Below the pieces are notes generated by a model. The model saw only the letters and a program-made list of their open reading frames with translations. It searched no databases and was not told where the DNA came from. Shown one piece after another: positions 1 through 9,289 of a DNA stretch of 54,842 bases. The stretch is from an uncultured Pseudomonadota bacterium (GTDB lineage Bacteria; Pseudomonadota; Gammaproteobacteria; Ga0077536), in contig CACDEI010000005.1 of assembly GCA_902551695.1 (NCBI GenBank), forward strand, positions 1 to 54,842, given 5' to 3'. A program made the position numbers and the translations under genes. The first letter of the stretch is position 1. Each line of letters starts with the position of its first letter.

Positions 1-858
1 ATGAAAGATATGGGTTTAGGTGTCATTTTTTTTCTCACACTAATAATGGCAGCGCCAATAGAATTGTTTGCTTCAGATGCTGTGTCTGTCGATCCTTGGA
101 ATGAAACTGCGAGGTACCTCCAAGAGACCGAAGCCAAGGAAGGGTTTTTGCCTAAAGTAAAAGACCTTGTCCCTAATTTAACCGTGGCGGATGCCTACAA
201 GATCCAGAACAGTTTTGTTCAACTTATGAACAAAGGCGTTGTAATAGCAGGCTATAAAGCTGGCTTTACAGGAGTTGAGGGCAGAGAGGAATTCGAACTT
301 CAACATCCTGTTTCTGGGGTTTTATTCGAAGGTTGTGGTTATGAGGACGGAGTTGTTATTAGCCTTTCGGAGCATCCTGGCCTTATGCTAGAAATGGAAT
401 TAGGTTTCCGGTTGAAAAAAAGGTTGAAAAATCGCCTTAAAGAAGCAAAAGACTTAGACGGTTTAATAAGTGATGCGTTACCTGTTATTGAATTACCGCA
501 CCTTAAATTTAAGAATTTGGAAGGCATTACAGGAGTTGATTTAGTCTCGACTAATATGGCCGCCGCTTGTTGGATCGAGGGAGATCCAATGAAAGATATA
601 ACCCCCAAGAGTTATGATGATTTAGAAGTTTTGTTGTACCAAGATAGTAAGTTGATAGATTCTGGCTTGGCGGGGGCTGTAAATGGCCAGCGACAGGCTC
701 TAATGTGGCTAATTAATCATCTTCTCGATAGGAATGTTGAGCTGCATGAAGGTTTGCTATTGCTCACCGGGAAAATCGGAAAAATTAACCTAGCTCGACT
801 AGGGAAATATCGAGCTATTTACGGCAACAAGGAGTTGCTTTTTGAAATAAACCCTTAG
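1..858 (+). CDS. Exported 2-keto-4-pentenoate hydratase-like (fumarylacetoacetase superfamily) protein
   Basis: The protein (285 aa from the first visible ATG) matches the MhpD/4-oxalocrotonate decarboxylase family pattern: an 'LTVADAYKIQ' segment near residue 60, the metal-binding E-x-E pair (E131, E133), a third acidic ligand in 'PVIELPHL' (E164), and a late 'ALMWLINHLL' helix. Family members hydrate or decarboxylate 2-oxo-dienoates using a divalent metal. Oddly, residues 1-25 look like a Sec signal peptide (hydrophobic run, 'LFASD' cleavage region), suggesting a periplasmic or secreted version. The window begins exactly at this ATG, so the true start and ribosome site cannot be judged and the gene could begin upstream. 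Substrate unknown. Confidence 0.7.
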   Translation: MKDMGLGVIFFLTLIMAAPIELFASDAVSVDPWNETARYLQETEAKEGFLPKVKDLVPNLTVADAYKIQNSFVQLMNKGVVIAGYKAGFTGVEGREEFELQHPVSGVLFEGCGYEDGVVISLSEHPGLMLEMELGFRLKKRLKNRLKEAKDLDGLISDALPVIELPHLKFKNLEGITGVDLVSTNMAAACWIEGDPMKDITPKSYDDLEVLLYQDSKLIDSGLAGAVNGQRQALMWLINHLLDRNVELHEGLLLLTGKIGKINLARLGKYRAIYGNKELLFEINP

Positions 859-881
859 TGGAATCCAAATTGATTAGTTGC

Positions 882-1691
882 TTAGTGTAATCCCATAGCC
901 TGCACAATAGTAGCAGCAATTTCTTCGATAGACACGGTAGAGGTATCTAAGAACGGTAAGTTCTCTGCTTTGAACAATGTTTCGGCAATGGAAACCTCTT
1001 TGCGACAATTACTTAGCTTCGAGTATTCTCCTTCTGGTCTTCTCTCTCTTCGAATTCTGCTTAATTGCTCTGGGCGTATTGTTAGGCCATAAACTTTGTT
1101 TTTGACGCTTCGTAAAACTTCAGGCATCTTTAGTTTATTAAAATCGTCTGAAGTCAGTGGGTAATTGGCGGCTTTTAGGGAATAATGCATTGAGAGGTAC
1201 AAGCAAGTGGGTGTTTTTCCACATCTTGAAACTCCCATCAAAACTATGTCCGCCTCGTGGAAATCACTTGGACTCAATCCATCGTCATGGTTTAGTGTGA
1301 AATTTAAGGCGCTAAGCCTAGTCTCATAGGCGGTTGTATCACTAATACCGTGCATTTTCCCCGCACTCCGCGAGGAATTGGATTCCAACGCTTTTTCAAG
1401 TGGTCCGACAAATGTGCCGAACAAATCAAATACATTCGGCGAACTGGTTGCTATAATTGATAGAATTTCAGGGTCAGTTAAGGTGCTGAAGACTATAGGG
1501 TCTTCCCCGTCTACCTTGGTTTGTTCAATGATTGTAGATACGGCATTTTTTGCGGAGGTAACATCGGTGACAAACGGGATAAAGGTTTTAGTGAACTGTA
1601 TTTTAGGAAACTGGGTAAGAAGGCTACCCCCGAGAGTTTCGGCTGTAATTCCAGTTCTATCGGAAATAAAGAAAACTTTTCTTTTAGTCAA
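882..1691 (-). CDS. ppsR: Phosphoenolpyruvate synthase regulatory protein (bifunctional kinase/pyrophosphorylase)
   Basis: DUF299 (YdiA/PpsR) family protein that inactivates PEP synthase by ADP-dependent phosphorylation and reactivates it by Pi-dependent dephosphorylation. Visible hallmarks are the N-terminal 'FFISDRTGITAETLG' segment and the P-loop-like 'GVSRCGKTPTCLYLS'. It is divergent from ppsA, its known target, the usual arrangement in gammaproteobacteria. No ATG start exists: I chose the TTG at 1691 (MTKRKVFF...), which has AGGGA about 10 nt upstream and gives the family's usual N-terminus; an in-frame TTG at 1721 would add ten residues but lacks a Shine-Dalgarno sequence. Confidence 0.93.
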   Translation of the reverse strand: MTKRKVFFISDRTGITAETLGGSLLTQFPKIQFTKTFIPFVTDVTSAKNAVSTIIEQTKVDGEDPIVFSTLTDPEILSIIATSSPNVFDLFGTFVGPLEKALESNSSRSAGKMHGISDTTAYETRLSALNFTLNHDDGLSPSDFHEADIVLMGVSRCGKTPTCLYLSMHYSLKAANYPLTSDDFNKLKMPEVLRSVKNKVYGLTIRPEQLSRIRRERRPEGEYSKLSNCRKEVSIAETLFKAENLPFLDTSTVSIEEIAATIVQAMGLH

Positions 1692-1789
1692 AATAACGCG
1701 GTCCCTATAAAGATTTAACAAGAAAGCATTAAATATTAGTATACCTTGGAGAGCAAAGAAAATGCGTAGATTAAAAATGAGTGATAGCC

Positions 1790-4159
1790 ATGAGTAAATA
1801 TGTCTTACCCTTAGATCAACTAAGTTTGGCCGATATCAACTTGGTTGGTGGGAAAAATGCTTCCCTCGGGGAAATGATAACTCACTTGAATGATGCGGAC
1901 ATCAAGGTTCCAGGAGGTTTTGCTACTACAACCAATTCGTTTGCTCTGTTTTTAGAACAAAATAATCTAGTACAAAAAATTAAAGAGTTAACAGAAAAAC
2001 TGGATGTTTCAGACCTTAAACAATTGAAAGCAGTCGGGGCTCAAGTGCGGGCTATGGTGATGGAGTCTGAACTGCCTGATGTGGTCGTGGAGGCACTAAG
2101 GCTATCGTATGATAGATTATGCGATGAGGTTGCAGGTGAGTTTTCAGTCGCTGTACGCTCATCCGCTACCGCAGAAGATCTTCCTGATGCTTCATTTGCC
2201 GGGCAACAAGAGACTTTTTTGAATGTAAGAGGTTTCGACAATGTGCTAGTGAGAATTAAGGAAGTTTTCGCTTCTTTGTACAACGACCGAGCTATTTCTT
2301 ATCGTAGTCACCAGGGTTATGTTGATGGTGAGGTCTCTATCTCTGCGGGTATCCAGAGGATGGTACGAAGCGATATTGCCTCTAGTGGTGTCATGTTCAC
2401 GTTGGATACAGAGTCGGGTTATCGAGATGTAGTTTTTATAACTTCCAGCTATGGGTTGGGAGAGTTAGTTGTTCAGGGAGCAGTGAACCCTGATGAGTTC
2501 TATGTTTGTAAAAAAGCATTAGGAAGAGGAGATCGTGCAATACTCAAACGAGGGCTGGGTTCTAAACATCTGTCTATGAAATTTATCGATAAGGGAAGTA
2601 GTGCAGTGAGCGGGGAAGTAGAAACAGTTAATGTAACTTCGCAAAAATCTCAAATTTTTAGTCTCAAGGATGAAGAAATAGAGCAGTTGGCGAAAATCGG
2701 AGTGCGGATTGAAGAACATTATGGGAGGCCTATGGATATAGAATGGGCTAAAGACGGTGTCGACGGTGAGCTGTATATTGTCCAAGCTAGGCCGGAGACA
2801 GTGCAGAGTAATAGTTCAGATCATGCTATGGAGAAGTTTTCGCTTTTAGAGAGAGGCCAAGTTCTTGCTGAGGGTAGGAGCATTGGAGGAAAAATAGGGG
2901 CTGGCAAGGTCAGAATAATTGAAAATATCGACGAAATGGAAAGGCTTGATGAAGGTGCTGTTTTAGTTACGGATATGACTGACCCCGATTGGGAACCTGT
3001 AATGAAGAGGGCGTCGGCCATAGTAACCAACAGAGGTGGTAGGACCTGTCATGCTGCAATAATAGCGAGAGAGCTGGGTGTGCCTGCAATAGTCGGTTGC
3101 GGAGATGCTACTAAAACTCTCGCAGAGGATAAGGCTGTAACCGTAGTGTGTTCAGAGGGGGATACCGGAAAAGTATATGAAGGTGAATTAAAATTTGAAA
3201 GGACCGAAATTAGGTTGAAGGAAATGCCCTCAGTCAGCACTAAGATAATGATGAATGTGGGTAATCCGGAGAGAGCATTTGCATTCGCAAACTTGCCAAA
3301 TGAGGGTGTTGGGCTTGCTAGGCTTGAGTTTATAATAAACCAATTTGTGGGTGTGCATCCGAAAGCTCTTCTAGACTATAAGCAGCTGGAAGAAAAACTA
3401 AGATTAGAAATTTCCGATAAAATTTCCGCCTATGATGATCCCAAAGACTTTTTTATAAAGAGAGTTGCAGAGGGCGTTTCCACTATCGCGGCTCCCTTTT
3501 TTCCAAAACCTGTCATAGTTAGGCTTTCTGACTTTAAGTCGAATGAATATTTTAATTTACTTGGGGGGAAAAATTATGAGCCTGTAGAGGAGAATCCGAT
3601 GTTGGGATTCAGAGGGGCTTCCCGGTACATATCAGACGACTTTAGGCCCTGCTTTGAATTAGAATGCCAAGCGATTAACTGGGTTCGTAAAGAGATGGGC
3701 TTAAAAAATGTTGAGATTATGGTGCCGTTTGTCAGGACCGTGTCTGAAGCTGAAGAGGTCATTAACCTACTATCTGAAAATGGCCTGGTACGAGGGTCAG
3801 ATGGTTTAAGGATAATAATGATGTGTGAATTACCATCCAATGCTTTATTGGCTGGAGAATTTTTAAAATATTTTGACGGGTTTTCCATTGGTTCAAATGA
3901 CATGACTCAACTAGCGCTTGGTTTAGATAGAGATTCTAGTCTTGTATCAAACTTATTTGACGAGAGAGATGAAGCCGTGAAGAAATTGTTAAAAATGGCC
4001 ATTTCAGAATGTAGAAGAGCGGGAAAATATGTTGGCATTTGTGGTCAAGGACCATCTGATCATCCAGAGTTTGCCAGTTGGCTCATCCAACAAGGCATTG
4101 AAAGCGTTTCTCTCAATCCGGACACGGTCGTTCAGACTTGGATGGACTTAGCTGAATAG
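1790..4159 (+). CDS. ppsA: Phosphoenolpyruvate synthase (pyruvate, water dikinase)
   Basis: Converts pyruvate + ATP + water to PEP + AMP + Pi for gluconeogenesis. The order is standard: N-terminal ATP-grasp domain ('[11 protein letters not shown]' near residue 20; '[22 protein letters not shown]'-type binding loop), phosphohistidine domain '[15 protein letters not shown]' with the phospho-His at residue 421 counted from the ATG at 1790, and a C-terminal PEP-binding barrel ending in '[12 protein letters not shown]...LNPD'. The 789-aa length fits the family. An upstream GTG at 1781 is in frame but the ATG gives the normal start. It converges on nadC with only six bases between stops. Confidence 0.97.
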   Translation: MSKYVLPLDQLSLADINLVGGKNASLGEMITHLNDADIKVPGGFATTTNSFALFLEQNNLVQKIKELTEKLDVSDLKQLKAVGAQVRAMVMESELPDVVVEALRLSYDRLCDEVAGEFSVAVRSSATAEDLPDASFAGQQETFLNVRGFDNVLVRIKEVFASLYNDRAISYRSHQGYVDGEVSISAGIQRMVRSDIASSGVMFTLDTESGYRDVVFITSSYGLGELVVQGAVNPDEFYVCKKALGRGDRAILKRGLGSKHLSMKFIDKGSSAVSGEVETVNVTSQKSQIFSLKDEEIEQLAKIGVRIEEHYGRPMDIEWAKDGVDGELYIVQARPETVQSNSSDHAMEKFSLLERGQVLAEGRSIGGKIGAGKVRIIENIDEMERLDEGAVLVTDMTDPDWEPVMKRASAIVTNRGGRTCHAAIIARELGVPAIVGCGDATKTLAEDKAVTVVCSEGDTGKVYEGELKFERTEIRLKEMPSVSTKIMMNVGNPERAFAFANLPNEGVGLARLEFIINQFVGVHPKALLDYKQLEEKLRLEISDKISAYDDPKDFFIKRVAEGVSTIAAPFFPKPVIVRLSDFKSNEYFNLLGGKNYEPVEENPMLGFRGASRYISDDFRPCFELECQAINWVRKEMGLKNVEIMVPFVRTVSEAEEVINLLSENGLVRGSDGLRIIMMCELPSNALLAGEFLKYFDGFSIGSNDMTQLALGLDRDSSLVSNLFDERDEAVKKLLKMAISECRRAGKYVGICGQGPSDHPEFASWLIQQGIESVSLNPDTVVQTWMDLAE

Positions 4160-4165
4160 GCCTCC

Positions 4166-5035
4166 TTATGGTTTGTCATTCAGTTGCATGGAGAAGTCAA
4201 TCGCTTTTATGTTTTTTGTGAGTGCCCCGACCGATACGAAATCTATATCTAATTCGCTTAATCTTCTGATTCTTTCTAGAGTAAGGTTTCCGGACACTTC
4301 CACGAGTGTCTTTTTAGAGAAGAGTGGCAAACTACCCTTTATTTGATCGTCATTAAAATTATCGAACATGACAATGTCAGCCCCCGCTTGGACAGCTTCC
4401 GAAATCTGTTCTGCATGCTCCACCTCTACTTCGATTTTTAATTTCGGATAAAGATCTCGAATGGTTTCGACGGCTTTTTTTATTGAACCTGCCGCTAGAA
4501 TGTGATTTTCCTTGATGAGAATGCCGTCGTAAAGTCCTTTTCTATGGTTTTTTCCACCTCCGCAAACAACAGCATATTTTTGCGCGTCTCGCAACCCTGG
4601 AATGGTCTTGCGCGTATCCAATATTTTGACTTTTTTGTTCCGTACAGCATCTACGTATTGCCCAGTTGTTGTCGCAGTGCCAGACAAAGTTTGGAGGAAA
4701 TTGATCGCTGTTCTTTCTCCTGAAAGTATTTTCTGAGTGTTTCCGCGAATCACGCAGACGGTTTTATTCTTTGAGATGCGGTCCCCATCTTTGCAGTTCC
4801 AAGATATTTTTATTCTGGAGTCCAAAATTTGATAGGTTTTATTCACCCAGTCTGTCCCGCATAAGATAGAATCTTCCCTGCACACTATCTCTGCGTTATT
4901 CTTTGAAAGCGGATCTATCAAGGCGGCGGTTCGATCACCATCACCTATATCTTCCTCCAATGCTCTTAAAACAGAGTTTTCGATACTTTTTTCAGAAGGT
5001 TTGATAGATTTTTTATTCATGTGGTCTAATTCCAT
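4166..5035 (-). CDS. nadC: Nicotinate-nucleotide diphosphorylase (carboxylating), quinolinate phosphoribosyltransferase
   Basis: Makes nicotinate mononucleotide from quinolinate and PRPP in de novo NAD synthesis, cytosolic. Typical motifs are 'EDIGDGDRTA' near the N-terminus, 'ILDTRKTIPGLRDAQKYAV' and 'GGGKNHRKGLYDGILIKENH' in the PRPP/quinolinate site, and the 'IEVEVE' strand. The length (289 aa) is normal. It is the last gene of a minus-strand run behind agcS (11 bp gap) and an aspartic protease. nadC usually sits near ampD or nadA; here ampD is close by (about 3 kb) but in another operon. A second in-frame ATG at residue 6 is an alternative start. Confidence 0.96.
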   Translation of the reverse strand: MELDHMNKKSIKPSEKSIENSVLRALEEDIGDGDRTAALIDPLSKNNAEIVCREDSILCGTDWVNKTYQILDSRIKISWNCKDGDRISKNKTVCVIRGNTQKILSGERTAINFLQTLSGTATTTGQYVDAVRNKKVKILDTRKTIPGLRDAQKYAVVCGGGKNHRKGLYDGILIKENHILAAGSIKKAVETIRDLYPKLKIEVEVEHAEQISEAVQAGADIVMFDNFNDDQIKGSLPLFSKKTLVEVSGNLTLERIRRLSELDIDFVSVGALTKNIKAIDFSMQLNDKP

Positions 5036-5046
5036 TCACTTGTTCT

Positions 5047-6390
5047 CTATATTTTTTTTCGGAATTCGGTGGTCGCTTTGAATATCGTAGGGCTCAATAG
5101 GACCAAAGCAATTAGGTTTGGTAAAGCCATTAATCCATTCAAAATATCTGCGATGAGCCAAATCAATTCAAACTCTGTAATTGCCCCAATGTAAACGGCA
5201 TATATCCAAATGATTCGATAGGGCAGAATAATTTTATCGCCAAATAAATATTGAGCGCATTTTTCTCCGTAGTAGCTCCACCCTAGGATTGTAGTAAACG
5301 CAAATAAACATAACGCGATCGCAACTAGCTGTCCTCCCAGTGAGCCGAAAACAGTCTCGAAGGCTTTTGCTGAAAGTAGGGCGGCAGATAAATCAGTGTT
5401 GATGGGTAGGGTGATTAAAATAACCAACGCTGTGATGGTGCAAATCAGTATAGTGTCTATAAAGGTTCCCAGCATTGCTATCATGCCTTGTTCGACTGGT
5501 TTGTTTGTTCTAGCGGCAGCATGGGCTATGGCTGCACTTCCTAGCCCTGCTTCATTTGAGAAAATTCCTCTAGCAAATCCCCATCGTAAGGCTAACCAGA
5601 CCCCCGCGCCTCCCGCGGATGGGAGGGCAAAAGCTTCCGATACAATGCTCTCCAAAACGCTAGGAATCATCTCATAATTTAGTGTGATAACCATTAAGGA
5701 CATACCAATGTACATGAAAGCCATGCCCGGAACGATCTTTTCAGCTACAGATCCTATTCTTTTTATCCCCCCTATAAGGACCAAAGCTGTCAGCGCTGCC
5801 AACAGTAGGCCAGTAATGTTCGCCGAGACATGAAAGTATTGTTGAGCGGCTTTTGCTACTGCGTTAGCCTGGACGGTGTTCCCTATTCCAAAGGCTGCGA
5901 CAGTACCAGATATAGCAAAAGTTATCGCAAGAAAAGCCCATCGAGAGCCTAGTCCGTTCTTGATGTAATACATCGGACCACCAATTCGCGAACCAAAGCG
6001 GTCTTTTTCTCGAAATTTAACTGCTAGAAACCCCTCGGAAAATTTGGTTGCCATTCCCAAAATAGCTACAATCCACATCCAAAATACTGCACCCCTTCCC
6101 CCGATTTGTATAGCGGCCGCTACTCCTACTATATTTCCCGTCCCTATAGTGGCTGATAAAGCAGTCATGAGGGCTTGTAGTGAGCTTATCTCGCCTTTCA
6201 CCTTCGATTTATCGTTTCTTCTTTTGAGGAGGGTCTTCAAGCTCAGCATAAAGTATCTGAACTGGAAACCGCGTAAACCCAACGTCAAGTATAAGCCGGT
6301 GAAAGCTAAGGCAGGTATGAGGAAAAATTCACCCCAAACTAACTTGCTGGCGGCTCGTAAATAGTGTTCAAATTCCAATAAAAGGGCCAT
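5047..6390 (-). CDS. Sodium:alanine/glycine symporter, AgcS family
   Basis: Inner-membrane secondary transporter of the alanine-or-glycine:cation symporter family, 447 aa with about ten to eleven hydrophobic segments. The family signature is clear: 'ATIGTGNIVGVAAAI' near residue 80, 'GGPMYYI' near 140 and 'FSNEAGLGSAAIAHAA' in the middle third. It lies five bases downstream of the aspartic protease gene and 11 bp upstream of nadC, so the three are probably cotranscribed. A second family member lies at 10117-11436. Substrate preference (Ala, Gly, Ser or Gln) cannot be read from sequence. Confidence 0.93.
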   Translation of the reverse strand: MALLLEFEHYLRAASKLVWGEFFLIPALAFTGLYLTLGLRGFQFRYFMLSLKTLLKRRNDKSKVKGEISSLQALMTALSATIGTGNIVGVAAAIQIGGRGAVFWMWIVAILGMATKFSEGFLAVKFREKDRFGSRIGGPMYYIKNGLGSRWAFLAITFAISGTVAAFGIGNTVQANAVAKAAQQYFHVSANITGLLLAALTALVLIGGIKRIGSVAEKIVPGMAFMYIGMSLMVITLNYEMIPSVLESIVSEAFALPSAGGAGVWLALRWGFARGIFSNEAGLGSAAIAHAAARTNKPVEQGMIAMLGTFIDTILICTITALVILITLPINTDLSAALLSAKAFETVFGSLGGQLVAIALCLFAFTTILGWSYYGEKCAQYLFGDKIILPYRIIWIYAVYIGAITEFELIWLIADILNGLMALPNLIALVLLSPTIFKATTEFRKKI

Positions 6391-6395
6391 ACTGT

Positions 6396-6884
6396 CTAGC
6401 TTCCTGGCTGTAAAATTAGTTGTCTACCACTTTTTTCAAAGTTTATATTTTTGAGGAAGCTCATGCCTACGAGCACGTGCGGTATCTCGATGTTAGGAAC
6501 CACCACTGCATCTATATTTTCTCCTTGCAAATTACCGATCTGAATTCTTCTGACAATAGTTAAATAGCCCTCTGAAGCGCCGTTAGCCGTATTCACCACA
6601 ACCCGTCTAAGTTTAGGAAGACCAATCTCTAACGCAAAAGATTCAGCGACCACTAAAGTGGATGCGCCCGTGTCTATTAACATCGAGCAGTCATAGCCTT
6701 CTATCGTGCCCTCGGTTACATAGTTACCGTATAAATCTTGGTTGATAAAAGTTTTTGTACCTAGAACTAAGGGAGCAGATGATGCTACCTTTTGCTGCCC
6801 CGCAGAGAGCAGATAGGTCATTAATCCTAAGAATGAGATTACCGCAAGGACATTTAAGATAGTCTTAGCTTGGAGTTTGGTCAT
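6396..6884 (-). CDS. Membrane-anchored retropepsin-like aspartic protease
   Basis: A 162-aa protein with one N-terminal transmembrane helix (about residues 10-27) followed by a single retropepsin-like domain. The catalytic motif is 'MLIDTGAST' with Asp71, and a later 'VLVGMSFLKNI' matches the hydrophobic-Gly segment of clan AA proteases (TIGR02281 type). As single-domain members act as homodimers, the active enzyme is probably a periplasm-facing dimer. It is the first gene of the protease-agcS-nadC run. Physiological substrate unknown. Confidence 0.85.
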   Translation of the reverse strand: MTKLQAKTILNVLAVISFLGLMTYLLSAGQQKVASSAPLVLGTKTFINQDLYGNYVTEGTIEGYDCSMLIDTGASTLVVAESFALEIGLPKLRRVVVNTANGASEGYLTIVRRIQIGNLQGENIDAVVVPNIEIPHVLVGMSFLKNINFEKSGRQLILQPGS

Positions 6885-6986
6885 AGTTCTTTGGATGTAA
6901 CTCTTTTAATTCAATGCTACCCTTAAGATAGCGGTTATCCAAGGGGGATGATACTTGTTCAAACTAATATTAAGGTAAGATAGTTT

Positions 6987-7973
6987 ATGGTAGTAACGGG
7001 AGTGGATTCTATAGATGTTTTAAAACCGCGTCGAGTCGGAAATTCTCTCGAGGATGATTTCATTGTTGGGATGTCCTCTAAGCAAAAATTTTTACCGCCA
7101 AAATACTTTTATGATGAGTTGGGTTCGCAACTTTTTGATCAGATTTGTGACGTCCCAGAATATTACCCGACACGAGCCGAAGATGGACTGCTTAAAGAAA
7201 TATCCCACTCCTTAATAACTGATTTAAAACCGGATGCGATTTTTGAGTTAGGTAGCGGCACTGCTAGGAAAACCAGACGCATTTTTGATGCTTGCGAGTC
7301 CGCCAATTGTTTCCCAGATTATCACCCTATAGATGTTTGCCCAGAAATCTTGGTAACGAGTAAAGAAGAGTTATCTTCTCGATATAGTTGGTTATCTGTT
7401 TATCCTAAGGTTGGGGACTATATGAAAGGGTTTGCTGGATTTAAAAATAGCACAAATCAGAATCTTTTCCTTTTTCTGGGCGGGACGATTGGTAATTTAA
7501 CTGAGTCTGAATCCTTGCTTCTTTTAAAAGAAGTTCGAGGGCTAATGAAACCCAATGACAGCTTACTTTTGGGGGCAGATTTGGTCAAATCGCCTGACCT
7601 TTTGCATGCGGCATATAATGATTCAGACGGAGTTACTGCCAAATTCAATTTGAATCTATTAGCAGTTCTGAATAGAAGACTTAAGGGTGATTTTCAGTTT
7701 CAGAATTTTGTCCACTACGCAATATATAACCCTGTAAAGTTTCAGATAGAAATGTATTTGGTTTGTGTTGAAAATCAGGAAGTGTATCTAAAGAAGATAA
7801 ACAAAAGAATCCATTTTCAGATAGGAGATTCTATTCTCACTGAAGTTAGTAGAAAGTTCACCAAAGCTAGATTAGAAAGTTTGTTTGCTAAAGCAGGGCT
7901 TGGTGTTGTGACTCATTTCGAATCTGGAGTGCCTGAGTTCGCACTTGTTCATGCAAAGCTACACAAAAAATAG
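6987..7973 (+). CDS. egtD: L-histidine N-alpha-methyltransferase
   Basis: SAM-dependent enzyme trimethylating histidine to hercynine, the first step of ergothioneine synthesis. The 328-aa sequence has the EgtD N-terminal block 'PPKYFYDELGSQLFDQIC', 'PEYYPTRAE', the SAM loop 'FELGSGTARKT', and 'FLGGTIGNL'. These match the EgtD family rather than generic methyltransferases. The usual partner egtB (sulfoxide synthase) is not adjacent: the next gene downstream is ampD and the upstream gene is divergent. Either egtB is elsewhere or hercynine is the end product. Confidence 0.92.
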   Translation: MVVTGVDSIDVLKPRRVGNSLEDDFIVGMSSKQKFLPPKYFYDELGSQLFDQICDVPEYYPTRAEDGLLKEISHSLITDLKPDAIFELGSGTARKTRRIFDACESANCFPDYHPIDVCPEILVTSKEELSSRYSWLSVYPKVGDYMKGFAGFKNSTNQNLFLFLGGTIGNLTESESLLLLKEVRGLMKPNDSLLLGADLVKSPDLLHAAYNDSDGVTAKFNLNLLAVLNRRLKGDFQFQNFVHYAIYNPVKFQIEMYLVCVENQEVYLKKINKRIHFQIGDSILTEVSRKFTKARLESLFAKAGLGVVTHFESGVPEFALVHAKLHKK

Positions 7974-7985
7974 CATATAGCATAA

Positions 7986-8552
7986 ATGGCTGATAGTGGT
8001 ATGGAAGAGAATAATGGCTGGCTCTATGGGACTAAAGTATTGGCCTCTGACAATTACGATGATCGACCGCCTCACTGTGAAGTAGAGTTAGTCATCATCC
8101 ATGCTATAAGCCTACCACCCGAGCAATTTGGTGGTGGCCATATAGAAAAATTTTTCACCAATTCCCTCGATTGGAATGAGCACAAATATTTCGAAAAAAT
8201 AAGGGGTCTTAGGGTTTCATCTCACTTATTAGTGGACAGGTTGGGAGGGGTTTTGCAATTTGTTGATTTGAACAAGAGAGCTTGGCATGCTGGGAAGAGT
8301 GCTTGGGAAGGTAGAAACAGTTGCAACGATTTCTCGATAGGGATAGAACTAGAGGGTAGCGATAGTCAACCATACGAGCGAGAACAATACTCGAGTTTGG
8401 CAGGTTTACTGGTCAGCATATTTGGATTGTATCCACGAGTAAATATAGATGCAGTAGTCGGTCACTGTGATGTCTCTCCAGACAGAAAAACTGATCCAGG
8501 TCCTTTTTTCGATTGGGATTACTTGAGGGCAGAAATCGCCAAATTTAGTTAA
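7986..8552 (+). CDS. ampD: 1,6-anhydro-N-acetylmuramyl-L-alanine amidase
   Basis: Cytosolic zinc amidase of cell-wall recycling, cleaving the stem peptide from anhydro-MurNAc. The AmpD pattern is complete: 'VIIHAISLPP' (first zinc His), 'VSSHLLVDRLGGVLQFV', 'AWHAGKSAW', 'NDFSIGIELEG', then 'VGHCDVSPDRKTDPGPFFDW' carrying the second zinc His and the Asp ligand. Length (188 aa) is typical. It follows egtD by 12 bp and its last four bases overlap the end of convergent lpxH. An in-frame ATG five codons in (8001) is an alternative start. Confidence 0.95.
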   Translation: MADSGMEENNGWLYGTKVLASDNYDDRPPHCEVELVIIHAISLPPEQFGGGHIEKFFTNSLDWNEHKYFEKIRGLRVSSHLLVDRLGGVLQFVDLNKRAWHAGKSAWEGRNSCNDFSIGIELEGSDSQPYEREQYSSLAGLLVSIFGLYPRVNIDAVVGHCDVSPDRKTDPGPFFDWDYLRAEIAKFS

Positions 8553-9289
8553 GGAGGTTTTCCTAAGTAATCATTTGCTCGTATCAGTCTTTGGTCATCA
8601 AGCTGACAGATGAATAAGTAAGGGTTTGGATCACACCAGTCCCCCAACACAACCCTACGATGTTTTTTACCTTCGATCTCAATGGCATGGATTGCTGGTC
8701 GATGAGTGTGCCCGTGAATGAGCAAAGTTGATTTATGGCGCGTCAGTAGACGTTTAACTTGGTCGGGCTCGACATCCATTATTTCCATTGGTTTTTTTTT
8801 CGTCGATTTGAGTGTTTCATTTTGGGTTTTGCTAGCTATATTCACACGCAGCGATAACGGAAGCGATAAAAAAAGTTTTTGAATAAATTTGTTTCGAACC
8901 ACCTTTCGGAATCTTTGATAAGTTCTGTCCTTGGTACAAAGAAGATCTCCATGCGTAATCAGGGTCCTTTCGCCACCTAAATCTATCATCTCATAGTCTG
9001 GCAGAAGTACAGCTCTAGTTTCCTCAGCGAATTCATCCCCAAGGAGAAAATCCCTGTTCCCTACCGATAAAAATAAATGCGTTCCCGCAGAAGTGAGTAG
9101 TCGAAGTGCTTGTTTTACTTCGGCGGAAGGGTAGCGATAGTCGTCATCGCCTACCCAAAAGTCAAAAAGGTCTCCAAGAATAAAAACTGAATTTGCTTCC
9201 TTACCAGCTTTTTCAAGGCACTTTAGGAATAGGTTGACCTGCTTGGGTCGTGTGGGAGAAAGATGAAGGTCAGAAAAAAACAGTTGCAT
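8549..9289 (-). CDS. lpxH: UDP-2,3-diacylglucosamine diphosphatase
   Basis: Metallophosphoesterase cleaving UDP-2,3-diacylglucosamine to lipid X in lipid A synthesis, at the inner-membrane surface. Metal-binding motifs appear in order: 'FFSDLHLS' at the N-terminus, 'LGDLFDFWVGDD' near residue 40, 'GNRDFLLG' near 80, 'THGD' near 113 and 'HGHTHRP' near 195. These define LpxH rather than LpxI. Length 246 aa is normal. It is monocistronic here, ending tail-to-tail with ampD. Confidence 0.96.
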   Translation of the reverse strand: MQLFFSDLHLSPTRPKQVNLFLKCLEKAGKEANSVFILGDLFDFWVGDDDYRYPSAEVKQALRLLTSAGTHLFLSVGNRDFLLGDEFAEETRAVLLPDYEMIDLGGERTLITHGDLLCTKDRTYQRFRKVVRNKFIQKLFLSLPLSLRVNIASKTQNETLKSTKKKPMEIMDVEPDQVKRLLTRHKSTLLIHGHTHRPAIHAIEIEGKKHRRVVLGDWCDPNPYLFICQLDDQRLIRANDYLGKPP

